From Fistulifera solaris (Eukaryota; Bacillariophyta; Bacillariophyceae; Naviculales; Stauroneidaceae), in assembly GCA_030295235.1 (NCBI GenBank), contig AP026135.1, forward strand, positions 537,501 to 601,500: a DNA stretch of 64,000 nucleotides, written 5' to 3'. Under the pieces are notes generated by a model. It saw only the letters and a program-made list of their open reading frames with translations. It searched no databases and was not told the origin of the DNA. Positions 21,120 to 31,662 of this stretch are shown here, piece by piece; position 1 is the first letter of the stretch, and every line of letters begins with the position of its first letter. The position numbers and the translations under genes are program-made.

Positions 21120-24052
21120 ATGATAGAACTCACGCAGCAGTCATACGATGACTTACAGCCACAAAGATGCCTCAATCCTCGACAACAAAGTGGTATCCGA
21201 TCGGTAAAACGGATACGAAACAATTCGTATCGTTCTTATTCTTATTTACTCCTCGCGGCTCTTTTGATTGTACCTACAAAAGCTTTTCAACCGTACAAAT
21301 ATTCTCCTCTCTTTACATCATCTGTGAAACGAAACATGGTCCTCAATACCCCGGAATCCATTATCGAACAAGCATCGACACAATATTTACTTGACTATTT
21401 AATCGATGAGAGCGTCCGAACCAGCGCTAGACGACCCATTATGATGCAATTCGACCCCAGCAGTGGCTGGATCTGGAAACGATGGAAAGGAACGATCTTT
21501 TCCGAAACGTGGGATTCGTGTGTTGCCAAGATGGTCTACGCGTGCCTCGTCTTTGTATTGTGCCGGACGTATCCGAGTACCGTCAAAGAAACCCTGTCAG
21601 GGTTTCACATCTTGTGGGGGCAATTACTTTCGGTCACGACTTTTACCTTGACTTTCTTTGTCAATCAATCGTATGCACTATGGAGAAAATGTTACGATCT
21701 GAGTCGTCGCTTGCAAGGAAGGCTACACGATATGGATATGACCTTGGCGGTACATGCCGTCCGGCAGCAGAGCAGTGACCCGTATGCGCCCACAAAATAC
21801 ACCAAAGAGAGTCGACAATTGCTGCAAGTTGTCGCACGTTGGGTGCGCTTGTTTAATTTGCTTACGTACGCATCTTTTACCCGATCGCATAGACCGATCT
21901 TGACCCCCATGGGAATGCGACGACTGGTCGAGCGAGGGTTAATGACACCCGAAGAACGCGTAATTTTGACGGAAAGCAAGCTTCCGGCGACACAGCGACA
22001 CAATGCTGTCTTGCTTTGGATTATGAGAGCCTTTGTGGAAGGTAGAGAAGCAGGTTTGTTTACGGGGGGTGCTGGTTTTGAAGATCAATTTTTGGAAAAG
22101 GCGCACGTGACGCGCGCGTCGTATGGAGCTATTGGCGATGAACTGCATGGACGAATGCCTCTGGCGTATACGCACATCGTACAAGTGTTGGTCGACTTGG
22201 TGCTTTGGATGTATCCGCTCATGGCGTTCTCGTCGGGGATGTCGGGTTTGCTTTGTGTGCTGGGTACGGGTTTGCTGACGATTGGTTATCAAGGATTGTT
22301 CGATCTTGCCAAACAGTTCCTGGATCCATACGACAATGAGTCGTACGGTAAAGGGGAAGATCCATTGATGGTGGACACCTTGATTGCCGAGTCGAATGCA
22401 GGTTCCGTGCGATGGATGCACAGTTTGGATCAATTTCCGATTTCTTCGGCTCGAGTGAAGGCTGGTATGCTGGAGGACAGCATCTTTCCGCTCAGGGGTT
22501 ATTCCGTGCAAGAGATTGAGCAAATGGAGGAAGAGAAGCAGAGAAAAGAGATGGAAGAACGAGAGCGTTTGGAACGTGAACAAGCGGAGTGGCGAAAAGC
22601 AGAGAAACATGAAGAGCTAGTTCGGCAAGCGGCGAATGAAATGATCAACTACAAATTGACGGATAGCCAGGTAAATCGTCTGGAAAATCTTTCACAGAAT
22701 TCGATTCTTTCGGTCGAGCCCACCCGTGGAGTACGCGTTACACGCAGAGTCTCCCTTCCCGGTGCATTTGCAACAGCAAATCTCGAAAGTAGTAGTGATG
22801 TTGCGCAATTTGTGGTAGACGCATCTCTTTTAGAAGGGGCGATTCCCCATGCTATCGTTCCCCCATCTACTGCAGTTCCTTCACCGCAAGCATTTATGTC
22901 GATCGATGGCGGAACCTACGCATCTTTTCTTTCGGGCAACAAAATAGAGTCTGCTGTGAATGGAGTCAGGCACAAAGACGAAACCGACGATGGCGCGGTT
23001 GATAAGTCGATTCAGTTAGCAAACGACACCTCCGAAAACAAGGCTGAAACTACGGAAGTATTATCATTAGCCGACTTTTCGTCACATGGCATTACTAACG
23101 TTTATGGATCAGAGGCTCCTGACTTTACAACTGATGTTCTTGTGGGAACATGGGAAAGTAGTCGGCGCGACAACGAAACTCTATCAAGTGAATTTGTAGC
23201 AAAAGTGAAGATCAAGCGGTATCGTCCTCGATTTTCACATACGATGAATACGAGCGCCATATTAAAGCTATACTTGAAGCAGCACGGGCCGAGATGATTG
23301 AAACAGAGGCAATTATGAATGCTCCGCCGGGTGCTAATTCAGTGGATATTCCCGAGAAAGATGAACTCGTCATTGATGAAAACTTTATTCACAATGATTA
23401 TGGCGAGAGCGAAGAGCAAGCATCCAGTGAGGCTACAACGGACAATTTTATCGCACCACCTTTAAGGACAGACCAGATACTTACGGAGCAAGACGCAATG
23501 GGTAATGTAAGTATACCCGCCAATGCAAGCAGTGATAGTATCAGGACATTCGATGAGATTTCGGAAGAACGCGAGAGACTTTTACGAAGTAATCTGGAGA
23601 GTGAAACGATTGCAATTGCTTCCATAAGTAACACAACTACCCCTGATGCACTTGTTCGCGCGGTTACGTCCGACGAGGCCCTCGATAAAATTGCAGAAAC
23701 CAGAAACCCATCAGGCAGCGTCAACAAGGAGGGGATGCAGGAGCCCGTTCACAAAGAATTTGCAGATCATTCTGCGATCTCAGAAGAGGTTAAGGCGCGA
23801 GAAGAAATCGATGAATTAATCGAAACACAAGCCATTCTGAATGCACCCTGCGCTGCCGACTATGTAGATATTCCCGGCGAAGACGACTCTAAGTCCTTTA
23901 TCTTAAACACCACCGATGCTGACGATGATTATCTTGCGGTGCTGGAAATGGACAAACCCGTAGGCTCGGCAGAATCTACAAGAAACGAAGCCACCAATAA
24001 AGAGGAGAATGATTCTGTCGGTTTTCACAACGACGATGAAAACCTCGTTTGA
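21120..24052 (+). CDS. Bestrophin-like anion channel with plastid leader and long acidic tail
   Basis: Membrane protein of the bestrophin/RFP-TM family. In algae such channels sit in thylakoids and are proposed to carry bicarbonate or chloride. The N-terminus (SYLLLAALLIVPTKAF) is a signal peptide with an A-F plastid motif. The channel part (about 100-430) has several hydrophobic segments and the family block FFVNQSYALWRKCYDLSRRL, DMDMTLAVHAVR, FTRSHRPILTPMGM, and LFDLAKQFLDPYDNESYG. A coiled-coil rich in Glu follows (EEEKQRKEMEERERLEREQ), then about 450 residues of acidic low-complexity tail. One base is missing at A4 23201-23204; with it the tail continues (TYDEYERHIKAILEAARAEM) to 24052, total 977 aa. 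The tail has two copies of IET-x-AI-x-NAP ... VDIP. The channel family is well supported; ion and membrane are inferred. Confidence 0.85.
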
Positions 24053-24097
24053 TTCAATCAAGTGACCAACTCGATGCTTGATCAATTTTGTGATAGT

Positions 24098-25275
24098 CTA
24101 TCCATCATGACTTTTCCATAGATAAACTGATTTGTCATAGAAGGAGCAACTCGCTGCGGCTTCGATAACATTGTGAGTGTCGGGGTTCTTATAATAGAGC
24201 CAGTCGGCCCCATAAGCCATGCTTTCGTGTTGTCTGAATTCTTTTGTCGCCTCGTATTTTGCATCAGAGCCTTTCGTATTTTCAAGTCCTTCCAATTCCA
24301 GCACGCGACAACCCCCATGCATCGCACCCACGAGGACACGGTTGTACTGAAACGGGTGCCATTTAATTCTCCAGATTCCACCACCCAGTGGTCCTGTTTT
24401 AAGCAGACTACGCGTACCGCTCATGCATCGTATATCGTGAATACAAACGGATTCATCGTAGCTGCCGACGGCAAATACGTTTGGGTCGGCTACGTGGGGA
24501 GATGCACAGGTTACACCGGCGTCAAAAGTACGAATGACATGCGATGGCTTGTTCAGACAACGAATGTCCCACAATTTGTAAGTCCCGTCGTCACCACAGG
24601 AAACAACGGAATCTCGTACGAAACAGGCCGACCAAACTTCGGTAGGTGTCTGAAACATGGTGTGCGCTTGCCATGCTTCTTTGCGCACGATGTTTGCCGC
24701 ACCAGTAGAGGATGAAAAATGAACTTGGTGTAGTTCCACTGTGCCGTTGGAGTGTGTAGAGACAATTGTTTTTGATTGCTAGCAGCGGACTTGTCCCAAT
24801 TTAAAGAGAGACATAGTGGACCATTTCCTGTTTTGCTAACTTGACTCTGATCCAGAAATTTTGTAAAGAATGGCTTGTCACTTTGATCGGATGCTCCCCC
24901 AAAATGAAAAGACTGTAATCTGATTTCTCCAGTTGAATGTGCTGTTGCAAAGCACCATGATGATTCATTTTGTGAGGACGACAAAACTTCCGTCCATTTC
25001 CCGTCCAAAATTCCCGATGTTTCCGACGGATCCCAAATTGTGTACGGTTTCCCAAATTCTAGTGATTGCGGTGATAAGTCGTCGGGTACTTTGACAAGAT
25101 GTAATTCCATGTTACCACAGCGAGTACTGTCTTGTTCAGATAACTGATAACAAGAAAGCATAAGAGGCCAGACTCTGTAGGTATCGTCACCGTCGTTTAC
25201 TTCTACCGATTGCGTGATTGTTTCCAAGCTACAAGGATTAAGATCCGAAATTCGAGCATCCATCCAGTCCGTCAT
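24098..25275 (-). CDS. DPH7: DPH7 (WDR85), diphthine methyltransferase, WD40 protein
   Basis: Demethylates methylated diphthine on eEF2 during diphthamide synthesis. The C-terminal half is diagnostic: AHTMFQTPTEVWSACF, SCGDDGTYKLWDIRC, FDAGVTCASPH, VFAVGSYDESVCIHDIR, GGGIWRIKWHPFQYNRVLV, HESMAYGADWLYY and a final SVYLWKS. The N-terminal part has weaker WD repeats. One base is missing in T5 at 24769-24773; adding it joins AASNQKTIVSTHSNGTVELH. Restored length 392 aa. The start at 25275 (MTDWMDARI) fits. Stops are 45 bp from the convergent bestrophin gene. Confidence 0.9.
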
Positions 25276-25706
25276 TGTTCTTCGTTATGTATTTAAGAAC
25301 AGAAAAGGGAACTTAGCAATATTCCTTTGCAGCAAGTTTCAGACATCGCAAGACAAAACGTAAAAAAAAACTCGTCCGCGAAAACAACACAATTGAATCA
25401 TCACGAAGAATGATCACGAGCCCTACTCACTTAGAGGTGCGTGACGCGTGGCTCATTCACAAGGTCCGCATCTCAATAAACAAAAAACGTGTTATGTTGT
25501 CTTGAAACTCGAAACCTCTCACAACTCACAAAAACCGCTGAACGAAAATTTCGTCAACCAATCGAATTTATTCCTCACATAAAGATCTTCCGATCTCGGA
25601 TGGTCGTTGCTGTCGGCACATTTGATTGCAATAAACAAACCCATGAATGCTCTCATTTATTTCAGCCAGAACAAGTTGGAAGTGCTGCTAACCAATCAGT
25701 GTCACG
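25276..25706. other. Divergent spacer DPH7 / alpha-kinase
   Basis: About 430 bases without a supported gene; probably both promoters and 5' UTRs. No strong palindrome seen. Confidence 0.35.
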
Positions 25707-27818
25707 ATGCTAAGCGCCACAGCAAACTCGATCCGCACTTCGGCGATAACTTTGGTGGAGACCGAGCACGGTCGAATGCGCCGAAAGCAGCGCGGAATCG
25801 ATAAGAAAGATCTTCAAGCCGCCAAAAAATATGGACGTCGGTACAAAAATCGTTACTGTGCTAATGGCCATGCAACTGCCCGATATGTATACAAGGGCAT
25901 CACGTACATTGTAAACGAAGTGACGGGCGAAGAGATTACATGCTATGCGAAATCACTCGAGCTCGAACAAGTTCCTTTGACAGAAAGCATGCGTAGAGAG
26001 TATGCTATAGCATGTCGAAACATCAAGGAAAATCCCCATACGTGGACTTCGAATTCAGTACTCGTCGTGGACACGTCAGGAAGCATGAGAGAAGCAGATG
26101 TGTGGGGCACGAGAAATCGTCTCGCCGCGGTTTGGGTATCCATCGCTTTAGATTTTCTAGCCACTCGCTTGGAAACGGGAGAAGGATGTGTCACTGATGT
26201 CATATCAATCGTGACATTAGGAGAGTCAGCAGATGTGATCTTCGAAGAAGAACCTTATTCTTGGGTTCTTTACAACAAACTAGTGAGGGTCTACAGTGAA
26301 ACCCTTGTGAAACCACGGGGACATGGACCTTTTCTACCTAGCTTAGAAAAAGCAGAGAAGTTGTTGCTACGGAACCCAAATGCATCTTGTGCTGTATCAC
26401 TCACTTTCCTATCAGACGGGAGACCCTCTGATGCTGTATTCGGAGCAGTCGGCGTGGGTTTGGGCAAAGACGGATCTTATGAAGTTATTGAGAATAAAGT
26501 AGGTGACTTGGCCAAGCAGTTTGGTAGACGTCTCACCTTCAAAGCGATTGCAATAGGCGATTATGATGACTTTGATATGCTGAAGCGAATGGTGGACGCC
26601 GCAGATGACTACGGGGCTCATGCTGACTTTTGCCTTCCCTCTATGACTTCGTCCGCACTTGGTGAGGTCTTCACCTCCGTAGCGACGTCCATTACTTCAA
26701 CGCAACTTGAGTTGACTGACGCGCAGTCGAAGAAACAACGACAAGTTCGAAACATTCTTCGGGAATCTCGGAGTAAAGCGGGACAGGATATCTTGAGCGT
26801 TTCGGACGACGAATTCTGGATCTATTCCCTTTCCAGAACGACACGGAAAATATACAAGGAATGGATGGAGCCCGATTCTGACGGCAGAAACAAAACACGA
26901 CATAAATATGAGAAAGCAGAGTTGCAACATCCTGATGCTCGATATGTAGCATTTGCTAAGTGTCCATTCGGTGAAGGTGCTGAACGATTCGCTTATCGGT
27001 TTTTTGAGCTGGCAGCGGACTGTAAGACAATTGTCGGTAAGCCGATGGTAGCAAAGGAGAGTCGTTTGATTCTTGATGTTGACAGTGCTGATGAGCTGGC
27101 TCGGAAAGAATTTACAGCTGTGTTTTGCAAGACGCAGCAACTTGCTCGTCGCCTAGCCAAAGATTTCAATGCCAAACTGAAAACGTCGTACCGTGTGGAT
27201 GAGCGCACACCCACTGTGGACTTCCTGGATTGTTCTATTTACGAGCTGGACGACGATAACCTTGGAGTGTTGAGTGTTTTGGTTGGAGACAAGCTCGACC
27301 ACACGAAGTGGCAAAAATGGAATTCCAACAATGGCTTTGTAGAGGGAATGAAAAAGGCTCCTGTGTTTTCTGAGGAAGGTCTTCGTCTTGCTGAGATCAA
27401 CATGACTCGAGTTGCGCACTTTGAAGGTGATATTATTGAGGAAGGTAGCGAGGAAGAAGAAGACTCGGATGAGGAAAAGGAGGGATCAGATGTCCTTCCA
27501 GGAAAGAACACTGTAGTCTTCAGTCCTTTTGAGGTGGCGCAGGCGTTCTCTCACTTTAATTACTTGGCTTCATGGAGAAAGCGGCTAGTTTGTGATCTCC
27601 AAGGTGTCTATGACGAAGCGAATTTACTGTTTTCAGATCCTGTCATACACTATTACAACCCCCGTGCATACACATGTCGCAAAAACGTTCACGGTAGAAC
27701 TGATCACGGCAAGGAAGGCTTGCATAAATTCTTTGATACTCATGCTGATCATTGCGGCCCATTATGCAGAATTGTTAACCGCGGGTTCCGGAGGGTGGCA
27801 AGATCGGAAAAGAAATAA
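25707..27818 (+). CDS. VWA domain plus alpha-kinase (MHCK/eEF2K type)
   Basis: 703 aa, intronless and unbroken. Residues about 115-300 form a von Willebrand A domain with MIDAS motif (SVLVVDTSGSMREADV, later TFLSDGRPSDA). Residues about 400-690 are an atypical alpha-kinase: FGEGAERFAYRFFE glycine-rich start, conserved Lys in KPMVAKESRLIL, GVLSVLVGDKLDHTKWQKWN, then FSHFNYLASWRKRLVCDLQG with catalytic-loop Asp, FSDPVIHYY and the zinc/GXGXXG-like end TDHGKEGLHKFFDTHADHCGP. VWA-alpha-kinase fusions are known, e.g. Dictyostelium VwkA, linked to contractile vacuole and myosin control. The basic N-terminus (MRRKQRGIDKKDLQAAKKYG) is of unknown use. Substrate unknown. Confidence 0.9.
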   Translation: MLSATANSIRTSAITLVETEHGRMRRKQRGIDKKDLQAAKKYGRRYKNRYCANGHATARYVYKGITYIVNEVTGEEITCYAKSLELEQVPLTESMRREYAIACRNIKENPHTWTSNSVLVVDTSGSMREADVWGTRNRLAAVWVSIALDFLATRLETGEGCVTDVISIVTLGESADVIFEEEPYSWVLYNKLVRVYSETLVKPRGHGPFLPSLEKAEKLLLRNPNASCAVSLTFLSDGRPSDAVFGAVGVGLGKDGSYEVIENKVGDLAKQFGRRLTFKAIAIGDYDDFDMLKRMVDAADDYGAHADFCLPSMTSSALGEVFTSVATSITSTQLELTDAQSKKQRQVRNILRESRSKAGQDILSVSDDEFWIYSLSRTTRKIYKEWMEPDSDGRNKTRHKYEKAELQHPDARYVAFAKCPFGEGAERFAYRFFELAADCKTIVGKPMVAKESRLILDVDSADELARKEFTAVFCKTQQLARRLAKDFNAKLKTSYRVDERTPTVDFLDCSIYELDDDNLGVLSVLVGDKLDHTKWQKWNSNNGFVEGMKKAPVFSEEGLRLAEINMTRVAHFEGDIIEEGSEEEEDSDEEKEGSDVLPGKNTVVFSPFEVAQAFSHFNYLASWRKRLVCDLQGVYDEANLLFSDPVIHYYNPRAYTCRKNVHGRTDHGKEGLHKFFDTHADHCGPLCRIVNRGFRRVARSEKK

Positions 27819-28297
27819 TGCCGCCATGATCTCACCCTAAAGCAAGGAGGATAAATTAGGAATAGCAACGCCAACCTGAGTAAAATTAATGTGAAGAGAA
27901 ATTTGTGAAGTTCGTTTATAATACAAGTATACTTTGTCGAGTAGATCATGTGCTACAAAAAATAAGCCTTAGATTTTTTCTCATGACTGAACGTTCAGTC
28001 GTGTCGAAAATGAAGCAACACTACACAGGATAGTAAATTTGTTTGGCCTGACGGACGGACGCTGCCACCGTCTGTGCTGCGCGGGCGCTTTCTGGATCCA
28101 TCGCAAAATCCTCACAACCGCGGATTTTTTGACCACAAACAGAATTTTTCACACCATGGTTTCCAGCAAAGTTTGCGCGACCATTGATCATTTTTGATAG
28201 ACTATTGACTGCAATAGTTGCCGAATACGAAACATCGGTTCTGCTATCGATGCGGAGCTAGGAGACCTGGTTCGGATAAGGCTCCCATCTCGAGGCA
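27819..28297. other. Intergenic spacer with a TCATGACTG hairpin
   Basis: About 480 bases. At 27981-28003 an imperfect palindrome (TCATGACTGAAC / GTTCAGTCGTGT) recurs as in other spacers; its core GACTGAACGTTCAGTC is a perfect 16-bp palindrome. No gene seen. Confidence 0.5.
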
Positions 28298-29145
28298 ATG
28301 GGGAAGAAACTCTTTATAGTCACAACATTATTCGTGTGCACCAATTCATTTTTCTTTGGATCTTCGACAACTTTGAATCGAAAAAATTTCCTTTCAACAA
28401 GTCGATGACAGGAGCCATTGTGGGGCAAATTATGCTCTCGAATGATTGCAGCGATCTGGTGCTGGCATTGTCAAGTCACCTCGGACAAGACTCGGCTATC
28501 CGGCTTATCCTAGCGAGTCAAAGTCCACGTCGTGTCGAAATTCTAGAAATGATGGGTTTGAAAGGTAAATTTGATGTCAGTCCTTCGCCGCTGGACGAAA
28601 GTGCATTGCAACGAAAGCTGGTGAACGAAAATATTTCGAACCCAGCCGTGTACACCCGAATCTTGGCCGAAGAAAAAGCACGTGCTTTGGCGGAAAGCCT
28701 AGCTCAGTCATCTACGCGTCAAATAACCTTGGTATTAGGGAGCGATACGGTCGTTGACATAGACTCTTGCATCTTGGAAAAGCCAAAAGATCAAGCCGAT
28801 GCAAAGCGAATGCTACAGCGTTTGTCTGGAGTTCAGCATTCGGTTCACACCGGAGTCGCCCTCTATCGAGTCACTCCCGGAAAGAAAGAAGTCGATCTTG
28901 TGGAATCCTTTACCGATGAAGCCATGGTGACCTTTTCGATATTAAGTGATGATACTATTGATGCATACATCGCCACAGGTGAACCCATGGATAAGGCGGG
29001 GTCCTACGGTATTCAAGGAATAGGAGGCCAACTTGTTCGGCAGGTTCAAGGTGATTTCTTTACCGTCATGGGACTTCCGATGCATCGTACCAGTCGTCTC
29101 ATAGCTAAAGCCGTCTTAAATCTGATTGAGTCGGTCGTTTTCTAG
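28298..29145 (+). CDS. Maf-type nucleoside triphosphate pyrophosphatase
   Basis: House-cleaning NTP pyrophosphatase of the Maf/ASMTL family. Catalytic part from about 28500: RLILASQSPRRVEILEMMG, the acidic DESALQRKLV, EEKARALAE, VLGSDTVVDID, LEKPKDQADAKRMLQRLSG, HSVHTGVALY, the end YIATGEPMDKAGSYGIQG and VQGDFFTVMGLPM. In this frame the first ATG is at 28405. Another frame from the ATG at 28298 encodes a signal-like leader (MGKKLFIVTTLFVCTNSFFF, then a Ser/Thr/Arg-rich stretch) that ends at a TGA overlapping 28404-28406. One extra base there would fuse it to the enzyme as a targeting peptide (282 aa). The leader could instead be a small upstream ORF. Confidence 0.87.
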
Positions 29146-29812
29146 CGAGCCGAAACGGATCTATTGAGTCTCACGATCAGAGCAGGAATGAAGATATATG
29201 TAAGCCCAATTTTGCGCGTGTTTGACTGTCTTCTCGAAGTGATTTATACACACAATAATAAGCCGTTTACCTGTCGGACATTGACAAACTACCATGGCGA
29301 GAAAATTGTTCATGATCGAGTGATGACAAATGATAAAGTTTGAGATATGTTGCGAATGGTTCAATGACTCACACCATTATTCACTCTTTTCCTCTACAGG
29401 ATAAGCGAGTCACGAGAGTCATTGGAATGCATGTTCGAACTTGTTGGAAATTTGTCGTAAGTTTTCGGTGCAAAATTTTTGTGTACGAAGTATGACAATG
29501 AGGACAGAGTAAACATCGTGATCCTTGACGCTTAATCGCAATGGATGGATACAAACTTCAAAGTTCTCCGAGTCGTTTATTTCGGAACATTTTGTACGTG
29601 AGTGCATGCTATCATACTAATTTGTTTCTTGTTTCATCTCAGGCGTTGGACTTCAGGGCACACGTCGAGACTGGCGGGAATCCCAACTTCGCGATTGCGC
29701 AACAAGGCATATCGCTCTCCTACGACTACTTTGATTCCCCATCTATTTCCGACATCTATTGCTTCATGCTAGTTTGTAGAAAAACCATTTACCTAAGCAA
29801 CTTGTTTGTGAT
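29146..29812. other. Convergent intergenic spacer
   Basis: About 670 bases between the Maf and uS5m stop codons. Frames of about 60-115 codons on both strands show no family features and uneven composition. Nothing supported. Confidence 0.35.
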
Positions 29813-31015
29813 TTATACTTGCATTCGCATAGCTCTATCAATGCTGACAAGTCGTTTTCCTCGTTTCAGCGCAATGTCTTCAATGGACTCGTGAGTCATA
29901 AGTGCCTTGAACGTTGCCCTGGTAACATTGTATGGGTTTCGGTTGCCGTGACTTTTGGCTACACAATTTGTAATGCCGAATCGCTTCAGAATCTCTCGAA
30001 TCAGGTGGTTACCGCGTAAACCATCATCTGTGGATCGAAGGTAAACCTTGCAAGAGTTCTGCTTTCCGGCGAGATCAGATGTCAATCCATTACCTTGATA
30101 ACGATCCACAAAGAAGATATTGCGCTTGCATTTGCGGGATGCCACTGCTACGGCATTAATAGGATCCTTTGATTTCCCAATTCCAAAACCGCCGCATCCA
30201 TTCAGGTTCCCTCCTATCACTAAAGCACGGTAACTCTCCAATCTTCCACCACGCCAGAGTTTCGTCGTTCTGTCGACTGTGACCAACATTTCACTCCACT
30301 CACCGTGAGCAAGTTGATTCGGATCCAAGAAAACTTCAGGATCGAAATCTCCTTCTTCGTCGTCATCCTGATGAGACTGGAAAATCGGAGTCTGCTTTTC
30401 CACATCTCGTTGCTTCGTGTCATGAAGATACTCTCCCAACACGTCTTCTTCTTGTTTCTTCTCGATCAACGCAGCAAGTTCAGCAACATACTTCTTGCGC
30501 TCTTTTTCGTCAGGAATACCCGCAGCTAGAAGTCTACGTGCAAAGACTAAATCTTCCGTCGAGCCCAACTCTGCTGTCAAGTAATCCGCCATTCGCAAAT
30601 CTTCTTCCACTTCGTCTTTCAACTCGCCGGATTTCTTTCGATCGACTTCTTGACGGATACTACGAAGCACGCCGGCTTGTAAGGGTCCGAATGTTGACTC
30701 CAGCTCATCGTCATACTCGCTGACTTTGTCAAGATCGACAGTGACGGGGCTGATCGCTTCGTATAAAGGGTTATTTGCGTTTGCCTTTTCATCAAGTTCG
30801 AGCTGCTTTTTCGTTTTTGTGACCAAGGGAGAGACAGGGCGGTAATTGCGGCTAGGACGACGACTGGGTCGGAAGCTCTTTCGGCTAGGATCACCACCAC
30901 CGCTTTTGCTGCTAAGAAAGCGGACAGCTGCGTGGGGCTCTCGTAGACAAAACCGACTGGCCGCTCCTTGAGCAACAAAGCGCGAGCCCACCTTGTTACC
31001 AAGAGCTGTAATCAT
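29813..31015 (-). CDS. Mitochondrial small-subunit ribosomal protein uS5
   Basis: 400 aa, intronless and unbroken. The first 40 residues are basic and Ser/Ala-rich (RFVAQGAASRFCLREPHAAV), a likely mitochondrial transit peptide. A long charged central extension (60-235) is typical of mitoribosomal proteins. The S5 fold occupies about 240-380: double-stranded RNA-binding part VTVDRTTKLWRGGRLESYRA, VIGGNLNGCGGFGIGKSKDP, then the second domain VYLRSTDDGLRGNHLIREIL, FGITNCVAKSHGNRNPYNV and TRATFKALMTH. A plastid location is less likely because the leader lacks a signal peptide. Confidence 0.92.
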   Translation of the reverse strand: MITALGNKVGSRFVAQGAASRFCLREPHAAVRFLSSKSGGGDPSRKSFRPSRRPSRNYRPVSPLVTKTKKQLELDEKANANNPLYEAISPVTVDLDKVSEYDDELESTFGPLQAGVLRSIRQEVDRKKSGELKDEVEEDLRMADYLTAELGSTEDLVFARRLLAAGIPDEKERKKYVAELAALIEKKQEEDVLGEYLHDTKQRDVEKQTPIFQSHQDDDEEGDFDPEVFLDPNQLAHGEWSEMLVTVDRTTKLWRGGRLESYRALVIGGNLNGCGGFGIGKSKDPINAVAVASRKCKRNIFFVDRYQGNGLTSDLAGKQNSCKVYLRSTDDGLRGNHLIREILKRFGITNCVAKSHGNRNPYNVTRATFKALMTHESIEDIALKRGKRLVSIDRAMRMQV

Positions 31016-31662
31016 TCAAAGATATGGTGAGATAAAGACGCTTTTACTTGAGATGTTATGTTTTTGTTCCCCTTTTGGCTTGTTGTGTGTTTTACTATGA
31101 TTACCAGTGTTGGCTAAAAGGAAAACAGTAACAATGTGCAAATCGGTCGACGATCAAACGCTTTCTTGATTAACAGTGCAGTTACGTGGTATAGAGTAGT
31201 AACTATACGCTGGAGACAGGGTGTAACTCACTTGGGAGGCAGTCCCGGAAGTTGTCGTCCGAAACTATCAGTTGAGATAGAACTCCCTCCAAGCCATTGT
31301 ATACCCGTTGATGACATTCAATTAAAAGCCCAATTTGTCATCAAAACTGTTGCTGTTGTTGATGCTGTTGCTGGATTGGATGATGCACGTGTCCTCGTTT
31401 ATCGTTCGTCCTCCAATATTTTTACCTATAGCCTGTAATCCCCAGTGTCTGGGTGCACTGGCCAATAGATGGAGAAAACTAAACAAAAAAAAACAGCTCT
31501 TTCATTTGACTCATGTTTGTCGTTCTATCTACAGCTAATTCCTAGCTGGAGCGATTTCCTAGTAACGGTTCACGTTGCACACCACGCGAAGAAATATCAA
31601 TATCAAGGTATGGGCTAAAGCAAACTCACTTAATACCAGTTCAATTTGCTTCGTAGAGAAAA
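31016..31662. other. Spacer between uS5m and the QSOX gene
   Basis: About 650 bases. A 100-codon plus-strand frame at 31136-31438 has no recognisable motif and sits opposite probable UTR; I do not call it a gene. No repeat seen. Confidence 0.35.

Noticed and set aside
21120-24052. Separate gene at 23294-24052
   Set aside because: Its frame extends upstream without stop to about 23190 and joins the bestrophin tail when one A is added at 23201-23204; the repeat unit IET-x-AI spans both parts.
29541-29894. 117-codon plus-strand frame between Maf and uS5m
   Set aside because: Overlaps the uS5m 3' end on the opposite strand and has no recognisable feature.
31136-31438. 100-codon frame upstream of uS5m
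   Set aside because: No ATG-context or family support; kept as spacer.
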